Assembly: GCF_008704995.1 (NCBI RefSeq)
Contig: NZ_CP023747.1
Coordinates: forward strand, 4,247,501 to 4,311,500
Reading direction: 5' to 3'
Origin: Streptomyces nodosus
Lineage (GTDB): Bacteria; Actinomycetota; Actinomycetes; Streptomycetales; Streptomycetaceae
DNA: 64,000 nt
A program made the position numbers and the translations under genes. Under the pieces are notes generated by a model. It saw only the letters and a program-made list of their open reading frames with translations. It made no database searches and was not told where the DNA came from. Of the stretch, positions 38,280 through 47,078 are shown piece after piece. The stretch's first letter is position 1. Each line of letters starts with the position of its first letter.

Positions 38280-38615
38280 TCAGCGGCCCCGGGGTGCCCA
38301 CATGATCACGGCCATCCCGGCCAGACAGATCAGCGCGCCGGTCACGTCCCAGCGGTCCGGGCGGTAGCCGTCCGCGATCGCGCCCCAGGCCAGGGAGCCG
38401 GCCACGAAGACCCCGCCGTACGCGGCGAGGACCCGGCCGAAGTGGGAGTCCGGCTGAAAGGTGGCGACGAAGCCGTAGACGCCGAGGGCCAGGACGCCCG
38501 CGCCGATCCACAGCCGCCCCCGGCCTTCGCGCAGGCCTTGCCAGACGAGCCAGGCGCCGCCGATCTCGAAGAGGGCGGCCACGACGAAGAGGGCGGCGGA
38601 ACGGAGGATCTGCAT
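38280..38615 (-). CDS. YnfA-family (UPF0060) small membrane protein
   Basis: 111 residues with four hydrophobic segments filling the length. Family signatures are visible: ALFEIGGAWLVWQ near the N-terminus, YGFVATFQPDSHFGRVLAAYGGVFVAGSLAW in two parts in the middle, and DVTGALICLAGMAVIMWAP at the end. UPF0060/YnfA members are small-multidrug-resistance-like proteins in the cytoplasmic membrane; any substrate here is unproven. Divergent from the luciferase-like monooxygenase gene. Confidence 0.9.
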   Translation of the reverse strand: MQILRSAALFVVAALFEIGGAWLVWQGLREGRGRLWIGAGVLALGVYGFVATFQPDSHFGRVLAAYGGVFVAGSLAWGAIADGYRPDRWDVTGALICLAGMAVIMWAPRGR

Positions 38616-38674
38616 GCGGTCACCCTCGCACGGGGGTCCGTGGAATACGGGGCGGGGTGGCTCCGTTCTCCGGG

Positions 38675-38695
38675 TATAGTTGAATCGTAAACAAC
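38675..38695 (+). promoter_or_regulatory. Candidate -10 box and overlapping palindrome before the monooxygenase gene
   Basis: TATAGT at 38675-38680 is a good -10 box, 34 nt before ATG 38715. Overlapping it, GTTGAATCGTAAACAAC (38679-38695) is an imperfect palindrome and AT-rich compared with its surroundings. This looks like an operator for a MarR- or TetR-type repressor encoded elsewhere. Inferred. Confidence 0.45.
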
Positions 38696-38714
38696 CTGGA
38701 GGGTGTGAGCGAGC

Positions 38715-39842
38715 ATGCAGTTCGGGATCTTCAGCGTCGGGGACGTCACTCCGGACCCGACCACGGGACGGACGCCGACCGAGCGCGAGCGGATCAAGGC
38801 CATGGTCGCCATCGCGCTCAAGGCCGAGGAGGTCGGCCTCGACGTCTTCGCCACGGGCGAGCACCACAACCCGCCGTTCGTGCCGTCCTCGCCGACCACG
38901 ATGCTCGGCTATGTCGCGGCGAGGACGGAGCGGCTGATCCTCTCCACGTCCACCACCCTGATCACCACCAACGACCCGGTGAAGATCGCCGAGGACTTCG
39001 CGATGCTCCAGCACCTCGCGGACGGGCGGACGGACCTGATGATGGGGCGCGGCAACACCGGCCCCGTCTACCCCTGGTTCGGCCAGGACATCCGCCAGGG
39101 CATCAACCTCGCGGTCGAGAACTACGCGCTGCTGCACCGGCTGTGGCGGGAGGACGTGGTGGACTGGGAGGGCACCTTCCGCACGCCGCTGCAGGGCTTC
39201 ACCTCCACCCCGCGCCCGCTGGACGGCGTGCCGCCGTTCGTCTGGCACGGCTCCATCCGCTCCCCGGAGATCGCCGAACAGGCCGCGTACTACGGCGACG
39301 GCTTCTTCCACAACAACATCTTCTGGCCCGCCGACCACACCGAGCGCATGGTCGCGCTCTACCGGGAGCGCTACGCCCACTACGGGCACGGCGCCGCGGA
39401 GCAGGCCGTCGTGGGACTGGGCGGTCAGGTGTTCATGCGGAGGAACTCCCAGGACGCGATGCGCGAGTTCCGGCCGTACTTCGACAACGCGCCGGTGTAC
39501 GGGCACGGGCCGTCCCTGGAGGAGTTCACCGACCGGACGCCGCTGACCGTCGGCTCGCCGCAGCAGGTCATCGAGAAGACGCTGTCCTTCCGGAAGTACG
39601 CCGGCGACTACCAGCGCCAGCTGTTCCTGATGGACCATGCGGGGCTGCCGCTGAAGACCGTGCTGGAGCAGATCGACCTGCTCGGCGAGCAGGTCGTGCC
39701 GGTGCTGCGCGAGGAGTTCGCCAAGGGCCGCCCGGCGCATGTGCCGGAGGCGCCGACCCATCGCTCGCTGCTCGCGGCCGCGGAGGCCCGGGGCGGTGCC
39801 GAGGGGGCGAAGGAAGGTTCCGAGGAGGTGGGCGTCGCATGA
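38715..39842 (+). CDS. Luciferase-like (LLM) flavin-dependent monooxygenase, CE1758 type
   Basis: 375 residues with GGAGGG about 13 nt upstream. The bacterial luciferase TIM-barrel signature is clear: MQFGIFSVGDVTPDP, DVFATGEHHNPPF, STTLITTNDPVKIAEDFAMLQHL and MMGRGNTGPVYPW. It should use reduced FMN and O2 on an unknown organic substrate. The next gene, overlapping as ATGA, encodes an FMN reductase of the partner type (CE1759), so the two form a two-component monooxygenase. The start lies just after a candidate operator. Confidence 0.9.
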   Translation: MQFGIFSVGDVTPDPTTGRTPTERERIKAMVAIALKAEEVGLDVFATGEHHNPPFVPSSPTTMLGYVAARTERLILSTSTTLITTNDPVKIAEDFAMLQHLADGRTDLMMGRGNTGPVYPWFGQDIRQGINLAVENYALLHRLWREDVVDWEGTFRTPLQGFTSTPRPLDGVPPFVWHGSIRSPEIAEQAAYYGDGFFHNNIFWPADHTERMVALYRERYAHYGHGAAEQAVVGLGGQVFMRRNSQDAMREFRPYFDNAPVYGHGPSLEEFTDRTPLTVGSPQQVIEKTLSFRKYAGDYQRQLFLMDHAGLPLKTVLEQIDLLGEQVVPVLREEFAKGRPAHVPEAPTHRSLLAAAEARGGAEGAKEGSEEVGVA

Positions 39843-40576
39843 GACTGGTCGTCGTCTCGGCGGGGCTGAGCGTCCCGTCCTCCACCCGGCTGCTCGCCGA
39901 TCGGCTGGCCGCCGCGGTGGACCGGCGCCATCCCGTCGACCTCCAGGTCGTCGAACTGCGTGACCTGGCCGTGGAGATCGCGCACCACTTCACCAACGGG
40001 TTCCCCGGCGGAGCGCTCGGTGCGGCGCTGGACGCGGTGACGGGGGCGGACGGACTGATCGTCGTCACACCGGTGTTCTCGGCCTCGTACAGCGGTCTGT
40101 TCAAGTCGTTCTTCGATGTGATCGACAAGGACGCGCTGGCGGGCAAGCCGGTCCTGGTCGCGGCGACCGGCGGCAGCGCCCGGCACTCGCTGGTCCTGGA
40201 CCACGCCCTGCGTCCGCTCTTCTCCTATCTGCGGGCCCTGATCGTCCCGACCGGCGTCTACGCGGCCTCCGAGGACTGGGGCGCCGAGGGGCTCGCCGAA
40301 CGGATCGAACGGGCGGCGGGCGAGCTGGCGCGGCTGATGGGCGCGGGCACCGCGCCGGAGCCGGCCGGCTCCGGGGCGCGGGAGTCCGCGGGGCCGGTGC
40401 CTGCGGCGGCCGTACCGTCGCAGCCGGAGCACGGAGCCGAGTCCGTACCGTCTGTACCGTCCGTACCGCACACCGCCGGGCCGGAGCGGCAGGGCGCGGA
40501 CGAACGCGGCGCGACGCGCTCCCACGGCTTCCGGGTGATCCCCTTCGAGGAACAGCTGGCCGCGCTGCGGAAGTAG
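39839..40576 (+). CDS. NADPH-dependent FMN reductase, CE1759 type
   Basis: 245 residues. Flavodoxin-like fold: MRLVVVSAGLSVPSSTRLLADRL at the start (phosphate-binding loop), VVTPVFSASYSGLFKSFFDVID, and AATGGSARHSLVLDHALRP. It would supply reduced FMN to the monooxygenase encoded just upstream. The first ~180 residues are the enzyme. A ~45-residue Pro/Ala/Glu linker follows, and the end (HGFRVIPFEEQLAALRK) is conserved in this subfamily. The start overlaps the previous stop (ATGA). Confidence 0.9.
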   Translation: MRLVVVSAGLSVPSSTRLLADRLAAAVDRRHPVDLQVVELRDLAVEIAHHFTNGFPGGALGAALDAVTGADGLIVVTPVFSASYSGLFKSFFDVIDKDALAGKPVLVAATGGSARHSLVLDHALRPLFSYLRALIVPTGVYAASEDWGAEGLAERIERAAGELARLMGAGTAPEPAGSGARESAGPVPAAAVPSQPEHGAESVPSVPSVPHTAGPERQGADERGATRSHGFRVIPFEEQLAALRK

Positions 40577-41093
40577 AAGGACAAGAGCGGAGAAGGGCGG
40601 GCCGGGCGGCTCCGTGCGGTGGCGCCCGGGCGTGGGTGAGGGGTGGGCCGCCACCGTCGTACCGTTCCGGCCCACCCCTCCCGTCACCCGGCCTCGCCCT
40701 GGGACGGCGGGTCGGGAGCCTCGAGGGCGGCGTCGGCCTCCGGCCCCTTCGGGAGCCCGGCCGTCGTGCCGTACCTGTGCAGATGTCTTCCGGGGCGATC
40801 GCGGTGCCCGGCGGAGGTCCGGCGGGATCAGGAGGCCTCTCGATCCCGCGCGGTGACGCTCGGTGACGCTCCCCAACGCGTCGGCCGGCACCCCGCGACC
40901 GCTCCGTTCAGGTCCCGTCGCCGTGACCCTCCGCGGCGTGCCCCCGAGGGCGGGACGCGGCGACGTGACATAGCCGACACACTGGCCCCACCAGGTAAGT
41001 CGCCACGCCGGGAGCGGTGAGAGAGGGGTAAGAAGGCTCCTGCGGCTCCGCTCATCCGGTCGGGCACGGCTGTGACCTTGGCAGACTGGTGGG
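40577..41093. other. 517-bp gene-free region between the FMN reductase and the response regulator
   Basis: No frame has convincing coding features. It contains a long hairpin (40640-40678) shortly after the FMN reductase gene and a direct repeat CGGTGACGCT at about 40849-40868 (two copies in tandem, 10-bp period). The last part must carry the promoter of the two-component operon. Confidence 0.5.
40640..40678 (+). terminator. Probable terminator after the FMN reductase gene
   Basis: 11-bp perfect stem GGGGTGGGCCG / CGGCCCACCCC with a 17-nt loop. An outer GGGTGA/TCACCC pairing extends it across a bulge. It lies 63 nt downstream of the stop. Confidence 0.6.
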
Positions 41094-41807
41094 GTGACCC
41101 AGACCGTGCTGCTCGCCGAGGACGACCGTGCCATCCGCCATGCCCTGGAACGCGCGCTGACGCTGGAGGGTTACCAGGTGACCGCCGTGGCCGACGGCGT
41201 GGAGGCCCTCGCCCAGGCCCACCGCACCCAGCCCGATGTGCTGGTGCTCGATGTGATGATGCCCGGCATCGACGGCCTCCAGGTGTGCCGGGTGCTGCGC
41301 GCCGAGGGGGACCGCACCCCGATCCTGATGCTCACCGCGCTGGTGGAGACCGCCGACCGGATCGCGGGCCTGGACGCGGGCGCCGACGACTATGTCGTCA
41401 AGCCGTTCGACGTCGAGGAGGTCTTCGCCCGGCTGAGGGCCCTGCTGCGCCGTACCAACGGCTCCGCCGCCTTCGAGATGCCCAAGGAGGAGGAGAAGGT
41501 ACCCAGCGGCCAGGTGTCCGTCGCCGGGCTGCGCATGGATGTGCAGGCGCGCCGCGCCTGGCGCGGCGCGCGGGAGCTGGAGCTCACCAGGACCGAGTTC
41601 GACCTGCTGGAACTGCTCGCCCGCAACACCGGCATCGTCCTCGACCACGCCACCATCTACGACCGCATCTGGGGCTACGACTTCGGCCCGGGATCCAAGA
41701 ACCTCGCCGTCTACGTGGGTTATCTGCGGCGCAAGCTCGACGAGCCGGGAGCCCCGGCGCTCATCCACACGGTGCGCGGCGTGGGGTACGTCCTGAGGGA
41801 GGACTAG
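41094..41807 (+). CDS. OmpR/PhoB-family response regulator
   Basis: 237 residues from GTG 41094. Receiver domain 1-120 with acidic pocket E9/D10/D11 (AEDD), phospho-acceptor D53 (VLVLDVMMPG) and Lys in VVKPFDVEE. The winged-helix output domain (about 145-237) includes LELTRTEFDLLELLARN and YVGYLRRKLDEP. It should bind direct repeats once phosphorylated by the kinase encoded next. The kinase start overlaps the stop region (TAGTG). The signal and target genes are unknown; the neighbouring APC permease is a possible target. Confidence 0.93.
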   Translation: MTQTVLLAEDDRAIRHALERALTLEGYQVTAVADGVEALAQAHRTQPDVLVLDVMMPGIDGLQVCRVLRAEGDRTPILMLTALVETADRIAGLDAGADDYVVKPFDVEEVFARLRALLRRTNGSAAFEMPKEEEKVPSGQVSVAGLRMDVQARRAWRGARELELTRTEFDLLELLARNTGIVLDHATIYDRIWGYDFGPGSKNLAVYVGYLRRKLDEPGAPALIHTVRGVGYVLRED

Positions 41808-43378
41808 TGCCTCCGCCGTCCCGCCCGGCCACCGGCGCCGGCCCCGACACCGGGTTCTGGCTGCGCCGGTGGCAGCGGCTGCCGCGCGGGCTGCGCCGCC
41901 GGCTGCGGCTGCGGTCCAGGCTGCGGCGGATGTCGTCGCTGCGGACCACCTTCACCGTGTCGTTCGCGGCCGTGGCCGCCGGGGTCACCGTCCTGGTCGG
42001 CTTTCTGAGCTACGACGCCGCCGCCCGCCTGGTCCGGGTGGACCAGCAGACCGTCTTCGCGCAGGTCGTGGCCGATCTGCGGGACCAGGTCAGTCAGAAG
42101 CCGCTGCGGCCGGAGGACTTCGCGGTCTCCGACAAGGACCACGACACCCCGCGCGACGACATCATCCGGCCCAGCCGCACGGTGGTGCAGGTCCTCGGCC
42201 CCGGCGGGAAGCTCGTCGACCACTCCAACCCCCCGCTGCCCGTGGGCGCCGACGACCGGGGGATCGCCGAGGCCACCCGCTCGGGCAAGCTGGTGGAACA
42301 CGCGAACGTCAGCGTCGGCGGCGACGTCTACCGGGTCGCCACCGTCGCGCTCGGCCGCGGCAGGGGTGCGGTGCAGGTCGCCCAGGAGCTCAGCAGCACC
42401 GAGGACCTGCTGCGCAGCCTTCAGCAGCGGACCGTCCTGCTGGTCGGCGCGGTCGTCCTGGCGTCCGGGCTGTTCGGCTGGTGGCTGGCCCGGCGGATCA
42501 CCCGGCGGCTGGTGCGGCTGACCGGCGCCGCCGAGGACGTGGCGCGCACCCGGCGGCTCGGCATCCAGGTGCCGGTCACCGGAAACGACGAGGTGGCCCG
42601 CCTCGGCCGCTCCTTCGACCGGATGCTCGGGCGGCTGGCCCAGTCCGAGGAGGACCAGCGGCGCCTGGTGCAGGACGCGGGCCATGAGCTCCTTACCCCG
42701 CTGACGTCCCTGCGGACGAACATCTCGCTGCTGGGCCGTATCGACGAGCTGCCCTCCGCCGCCCGTGAGGAACTGGTCGCCGACCTCGCCGAGGAGTCCA
42801 GGGAGCTGACCGACCTGGTCAATGAGCTGGTCGCGCTGGCGGCCGGGCAGTCGGACACCGAACCGGTGCAGCGGCTGACGCTCGCCGATGTGGTGGAGGA
42901 CGCGGCGACGATCGCCCGGCGCCGCACCGGCCGGGAGATCGTCGTCCGGGCCGGCGGGGACACCACGGTCGACGGACGGGCCACGGCGCTCCAGCGTGCG
43001 GTGTCCAACCTGCTGGAGAACGCGGCGAAGTTCGACCGGGAGGGCGGGGCGCCGATCGAGGCCGTCGTCACGGGTCCGCGGCACCCGCTCCAGCTGGAGG
43101 ACTCCGACGAGCCGGACACCGGGCCGCCGCTGGGCAGTGTGCGGGTCGAGGTCATGGACCGGGGGCCCGGTCTCGAGGACGGCGACCGGCTCCGTATCTT
43201 CGACCGCTTCTACCGCGCCGCGGACGCGAGGAGCCTGCCCGGCTCGGGGCTCGGCCTCTCGATCGTGCGGGAGGTGGCGATCTCGCACGGGGGAGCGGCG
43301 TTCGCCCACCGGCGTGCCGGCGGCGGTTCGGTCATCGGCTTCACGGTCGGCGGGGGAGCCGCCGGCAGGCGCGAGTAG
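41807..43378 (+). CDS. Sensor histidine kinase (MprB/CseC-like architecture)
   Basis: 523 residues from GTG 41807, sharing a base with the previous stop. A basic Arg-rich N-terminus (~40 residues) precedes TM1 (about 48-68), an extracellular sensor (about 70-205) and TM2 (about 212-232), then HAMP. The phospho-acceptor is H293 in GHELLTPLTSL, where the usual HELRTPL has Leu for Arg. ATPase motifs are NLLENAAKF (N box), DRGPGL (G1), FDRFYRAAD (F box) and GSGLGLSIV (G2). It senses an unknown envelope signal and pairs with the response regulator at 41094. Confidence 0.93.
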   Translation: MPPPSRPATGAGPDTGFWLRRWQRLPRGLRRRLRLRSRLRRMSSLRTTFTVSFAAVAAGVTVLVGFLSYDAAARLVRVDQQTVFAQVVADLRDQVSQKPLRPEDFAVSDKDHDTPRDDIIRPSRTVVQVLGPGGKLVDHSNPPLPVGADDRGIAEATRSGKLVEHANVSVGGDVYRVATVALGRGRGAVQVAQELSSTEDLLRSLQQRTVLLVGAVVLASGLFGWWLARRITRRLVRLTGAAEDVARTRRLGIQVPVTGNDEVARLGRSFDRMLGRLAQSEEDQRRLVQDAGHELLTPLTSLRTNISLLGRIDELPSAAREELVADLAEESRELTDLVNELVALAAGQSDTEPVQRLTLADVVEDAATIARRRTGREIVVRAGGDTTVDGRATALQRAVSNLLENAAKFDREGGAPIEAVVTGPRHPLQLEDSDEPDTGPPLGSVRVEVMDRGPGLEDGDRLRIFDRFYRAADARSLPGSGLGLSIVREVAISHGGAAFAHRRAGGGSVIGFTVGGGAAGRRE

Positions 43379-43467
43379 CGGGGCCCCGGATCGGCCCGGC
43401 CCCGGGTCGGTTCGGCCCCGGGTCGGCCCGGCCCGTGTGCCGTGCCGGACCCCGAGGCGATCCCCGG
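43379..43467. repeat. GC repeats between the kinase and permease genes
   Basis: Near-repeats of CGGCCCCGGGTCGG (three to four copies with one or two changes, about 43390-43435) that can fold into several GC hairpins between the two convergent genes. Probably acts as a transcription stop. Confidence 0.5.
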
Positions 43468-45414
43468 TCAGCCCACATGCACCCGGGGCCGTCTGCTCCG
43501 GTCCGGTTCCGCCTCCCGCAGCACCTCCCGGGTGACGGGGGCGACCTCACCCTGGCCGAAGAGGAAGAAGCGCAGGAAGTTGGCGAACGGGTTGCCCTCG
43601 GTCCACTCGAAATAGATGTGCGGGATGCGGCCGGTGGTGTCGCGGACGTGCAGCAGCAGGGCGGCGAGGGCGTTGGGGATGGAGGACGACTCCAGGGTGA
43701 GCACCCGGTAGCGGTCGTGCACCACCTCGCCGCGTACGGTCATGCCGGTCTCGAACTCCGAGGGGTCGCCGACCGTCACCTCCACGAAGACGAAGTCCTC
43801 CTGCGGGGGCAGGTCGTGGTCGGCCCTGATCTGCTCGACCTTCGCCCGGTACTGGGCGGCGTCCCGGGCATGGGGCTCGTTGGCGATGAAGCGGATACGG
43901 CGGCTGGCGATGTCCCGGACGAAGCGTTCCGCCATCGAGTCCACGGTCACACTGGTCACCCGCAGTTCGAACGCACGGGCGAGCCGGGACAGCAGCGAGA
44001 CCAGGATGATCCCGGTGATGAAGCAGGCGCCGATCTTCACCCCGTCCGGCCGCTCGATCACATTGACGACCGTGGTGTACAGGAACACCGCAGAGATCAC
44101 CGCGAAGGCGACGGTCCAGCGCCGCTGGCGGGCCCTGCGGGACGCGATGGTCACCGCGATCGCCGCGGAGCTGATCAGCACCAGCACACCGGTGGCGTAG
44201 GCACCGCCCTGGGCGTCGACGCTGGCGTCGAAGATCCAGGTGACCAGGAAGGCGATCAGGATGAAGACGATGACCATGGGCCGCACCGCGCGCGCCCAGT
44301 GCGGGGCCATTCCGTAGCGCGGCAGATAGCGGGGCATCAGATTGAGCAGCCCGGCCATCGCGGAGGCGCCCGCGAACCACAGGATCGCGATCGTGGAGAT
44401 GTCGTACACCGTGCCGAAGGTGTTGCCGAGGTACTGGTGCGCCAGATAGGCCAGCGCCCGCCCGTTGGCCCGGCCGCCCGGCTGGAACTCCCTGGCCGGG
44501 ATCAGCAGCGTGGTGATGAAGCTGGTGGCGATCAGAAAGCAGCTCATCACGGCGGCGGCGGTGGTCAGCAGCTTACGGGTGTCCCGGATACGGCCCCTGG
44601 GGTTCTCCTCGGTGTCGTCCGGGGCGCCCCGCACATGGGGCATCACGGCGACGCCGGTCTCGAAACCGGACAGTCCGAGGGCCAGCTTGGGGAAGACGAT
44701 CAGTGCCAGGCCGATCATCACAAAGACATTTCCGTGCTGGACGGTCAGGGCGCCGCTCCAGTCGGCGATCACATGCCGCGTCGTGAGCACATGCCACAGC
44801 CCCACCGCCACGACCACGGCGTTCAGCGCGAGATAGATCCCGACCAGGGTGACCGCGACGCCGATCGCCTCCAGAAAGCCCTTCAGGAACACCGCGCCCA
44901 GCAGGGCGATCAGCAGCAGGGTGATCAGCATCTGATGGCCGTGCAGCAGCGCGGTGAGATGGGGGTTCTCCACCAGGTGGGTGGAGGCGTCGGCGGCGGA
45001 CAGCGTGATGGTGATCAGGAAGTCGGTGGCGGCGAAGCCGAGCAGGGTCAGCACGAAGAGCTTGCCCTGCCAGAAGGTGAGCAGCCGCTCCAGCATGGCG
45101 ATGGAGCCCTGGCCGTGGGGGCTCTCCTCGGCCACCCGTCGATAGACCGGCAGGGCGCCGGCCAGGGTGACGATCACCAGGACGATGGTGGCGAGGGGCG
45201 AGAGCAGCCCGGCCGCGAGCGCCGCGATGCCGGGCTGGTAGCCGAGGGTGGAGAAGTAGTCGACACCGGTCAGGCACATCACCCGCCACCAGCGCTGTCC
45301 CTGGTGCGGAGGTTCGGGCCGGGCGTGCGGTCCCTGCGGGGAGCCCAGGTCGGACAGCCCCTGCAGCATCCACGCACGCAACCGGCTCGAACGGGCGTGC
45401 TCCGTGGCGGCCAT
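43468..45414 (-). CDS. APC-superfamily permease
   Basis: 648 residues from ATG 45414, with AGGAGAG 8 nt upstream. Twelve or so membrane helices fill residues ~50-470 (GVDYFSTLGYQPGIAALAAGLL is the first). A C-terminal cytoplasmic domain of ~150 residues follows (DFVFVEVTVGDPSEF, IPHIYFEWTEGNPFANFLRF), as in amino-acid/polyamine/K+ transporter relatives of Streptomyces. The transported solute is unknown. It is convergent with the two-component operon. The upstream 357 bp carry repeated GCGGTCA motifs that may be an operator. Confidence 0.87.
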   Translation of the reverse strand: MAATEHARSSRLRAWMLQGLSDLGSPQGPHARPEPPHQGQRWWRVMCLTGVDYFSTLGYQPGIAALAAGLLSPLATIVLVIVTLAGALPVYRRVAEESPHGQGSIAMLERLLTFWQGKLFVLTLLGFAATDFLITITLSAADASTHLVENPHLTALLHGHQMLITLLLIALLGAVFLKGFLEAIGVAVTLVGIYLALNAVVVAVGLWHVLTTRHVIADWSGALTVQHGNVFVMIGLALIVFPKLALGLSGFETGVAVMPHVRGAPDDTEENPRGRIRDTRKLLTTAAAVMSCFLIATSFITTLLIPAREFQPGGRANGRALAYLAHQYLGNTFGTVYDISTIAILWFAGASAMAGLLNLMPRYLPRYGMAPHWARAVRPMVIVFILIAFLVTWIFDASVDAQGGAYATGVLVLISSAAIAVTIASRRARQRRWTVAFAVISAVFLYTTVVNVIERPDGVKIGACFITGIILVSLLSRLARAFELRVTSVTVDSMAERFVRDIASRRIRFIANEPHARDAAQYRAKVEQIRADHDLPPQEDFVFVEVTVGDPSEFETGMTVRGEVVHDRYRVLTLESSSIPNALAALLLHVRDTTGRIPHIYFEWTEGNPFANFLRFFLFGQGEVAPVTREVLREAEPDRSRRPRVHVG

Positions 45415-45771
45415 CGGCGTGCTCTCCTGGCGTACGACTCCGGTAGGGCTCGGGTACGGCTCTGCGAACGGTTCCGGACATCGGGGAGACCGCGGTTCCA
45501 GCCTAGGCAGAGAGTGTTGCCGGGGCCCGTGGACCACGATCGCGGGAGCGGCCGGCGACCTCGGTCCGATATGAAGCGAAGGTAAGAAAACGGCCCCCGC
45601 GGTCACTTGGGCTACCTGCGGTCATTACGCACCGTGACCGCCTTTCGGGTATTTTCGCTGCTGCATTGCGGTGACAGACGGGTCGCCGCCCGATGGGTTA
45701 CGTGGAAGCCTCGAAAGGGCGCGCCGGGGGGATCCGTCCGTGGGGGATCTGTCGCACGACAGGAGACAACC
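45415..45771. other. 357-bp divergent promoter region
   Basis: Lies between the APC permease and secreted-protein genes. GCGGTCA occurs at 45599 and 45618 and inverted at 45635-45641; the outer pair GCGGTCAC / GTGACCGC forms an 8-bp inverted repeat. A candidate regulator site. No gene seen. Confidence 0.5.
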
Positions 45772-46215
45772 GTGAAATCCTCACTCCGCACCCGTTCCAG
45801 CCGTGCCGTCGTCGTCGCCGTGGCCTCCGCCGCGCTGCTGGCGCCTGCGGCGTCCGTGGCCTTCGCCGACGACGCGTCGGTACCCGCGCCGTCCGTGACC
45901 AAGCAGGCGGACAACCCGGAACCGAAGACGCCCCAGATCTCGATGGCCACCATCGCCATCAAGACCGACAAGGCCGAGGTGAGGTACGGCGAGGCGGTGA
46001 CCTTCACCGGCCGCACCACGGGCCTGAAGACGGGGAGCGCTCTCGTCCTCCAGCGCCATGACGGTGCCCGGTGGGTGGACCTGAAGGACCGCGCCATCGT
46101 CAAGGAGGGCGACAGCTACACGCTGATCTCCAAGCTCACCGAGAAGGGCAACCAGCGGTACCGGGTGAGCGACGGCAAGATCTACTCGCCCGAGGTCACG
46201 GTCTACGTGAAGTGA
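45772..46215 (+). CDS. Secreted protein of unknown function
   Basis: 147 residues from GTG 45772, with AGGAG 6 nt upstream. Sec signal peptide (KSSLRTRSSRAVVVAVASAALLAPAASVAFA, cut likely after AFA) and no lipobox, so it should be released or loosely attached. The mature part has a beta-rich look (ATIAIKTDKAEVRYGEAVTF, SALVLQRHDGARWVDLKD), resembling an Ig-like or bacterial surface beta-sandwich domain. No enzymatic motif. A terminator follows. Confidence 0.8.
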   Translation: MKSSLRTRSSRAVVVAVASAALLAPAASVAFADDASVPAPSVTKQADNPEPKTPQISMATIAIKTDKAEVRYGEAVTFTGRTTGLKTGSALVLQRHDGARWVDLKDRAIVKEGDSYTLISKLTEKGNQRYRVSDGKIYSPEVTVYVK

Positions 46216-46232
46216 CCTGACCGACGCTGAGG

Positions 46233-46262
46233 AAGGGGCGCCCTGGGCCCGGGGCGCCCCTT
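46233..46262 (+). terminator. Terminator after the secreted-protein gene
   Basis: 11-bp stem AAGGGGCGCCC / GGGCGCCCCTT with an 8-nt loop, then TCCTCTTTTCC. Confidence 0.8.
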
Positions 46263-46328
46263 TCCTCTTTTCCTCTTTCTCCTTCTCCAGGAACTGCCGG
46301 GACCGAGGGGCCGCTGCTCCCGCTCCGG

Positions 46329-47078
46329 TCACTGCGCGTTCTTGTCTCCCTGCTGGGCGCGCTGGGCGGACTTCCACAGCCAGAGCGCCAGAGAACCACC
46401 GACGAGCAGTCCGGTGAGTGCCCCGGCGAGGGTGCTGGGGTTCGACATGTCGATGCCGAGTGCGCCGCGCCAGACCACGGCCACCAGGCCGAGGAGACAC
46501 AGCGCGACCCAGGCGTAGAGCCACGGTGCGATGTAGACCCGCCGCCGGGGCGGCGCGGGCGGCTCGGCCAGCTGTGCCTCCGGCCCCATGACCACGGCCT
46601 CCGGGCGCTTGTAGTACACGAAGGGCCCCCACGCCCCGCACGGCTCCCATCCCTCGGGCGCCAGCCGTTCGGCGAACTCCTCGCGGTGCCGGTGGCCCAC
46701 CGTCTCGCGGCGGTAGGCCCAGCGCATGGGCGCCTGCCGGTCGCGGCGGCAGACGAAGCGGCCGAGCCGGTCGAGTCGTTCGACCTCCCAGCCCTGGGCG
46801 CCGAAGTGGTCCAGCAGCCGCAGGTCCTTGAACGCGTCGGCGGTCCACACCCAGGTGTCCGCCTCGGCCTCCGGTTCGTCCGCGGTGCCGGTGCTCCCCC
46901 GTGCGGCCAGCTGCGCCGCCAGCTCCTCGACCGGGCCGAACTCCTCCTCCACCGGGCGCGCCGCCTCCTTCGCGTACGCGCTCAGTTCCTGTACGAGCGC
47001 CTCGACGCGCCCCTGCGGCATGCCCCGCTCCGACAGCAGCGCGGACAGCCTCTCGAAGTAGGTGGCCGTATCGCTCAT
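46329..47078 (-). CDS. HAAS/DUF2812-type membrane protein, partner of the PadR regulator
   Basis: 249 residues. The N-terminal ~60 residues (MSDTATYFERLSALLSERGM, then RVEALVQELSAYAKEA) resemble the HAAS domain often found beside PadR regulators. The middle (DTWVWTADAFKDLRLLDHFG, GWEVERLDRLGRFVCRRD) resembles DUF2812, and two membrane helices end the protein (VYIAPWLYAWVALCLLGLVA and LAGALTGLLVGGSLALWLW). It probably sits in the cytoplasmic membrane. Its start overlaps the PadR stop (ATGA), so the two are one operon. Role unknown. Confidence 0.8.
   Translation of the reverse strand: MSDTATYFERLSALLSERGMPQGRVEALVQELSAYAKEAARPVEEEFGPVEELAAQLAARGSTGTADEPEAEADTWVWTADAFKDLRLLDHFGAQGWEVERLDRLGRFVCRRDRQAPMRWAYRRETVGHRHREEFAERLAPEGWEPCGAWGPFVYYKRPEAVVMGPEAQLAEPPAPPRRRVYIAPWLYAWVALCLLGLVAVVWRGALGIDMSNPSTLAGALTGLLVGGSLALWLWKSAQRAQQGDKNAQ

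Noticed and set aside
40614..41067. Several short frames between the FMN reductase and the response regulator
   Set aside because: Arg/Pro-rich, no start signals, no homologous pattern; region taken as non-coding.
41804..43309. A 501-residue minus-strand frame opposite the histidine kinase
   Set aside because: Shadow of the kinase gene; composition is unlike any protein family.
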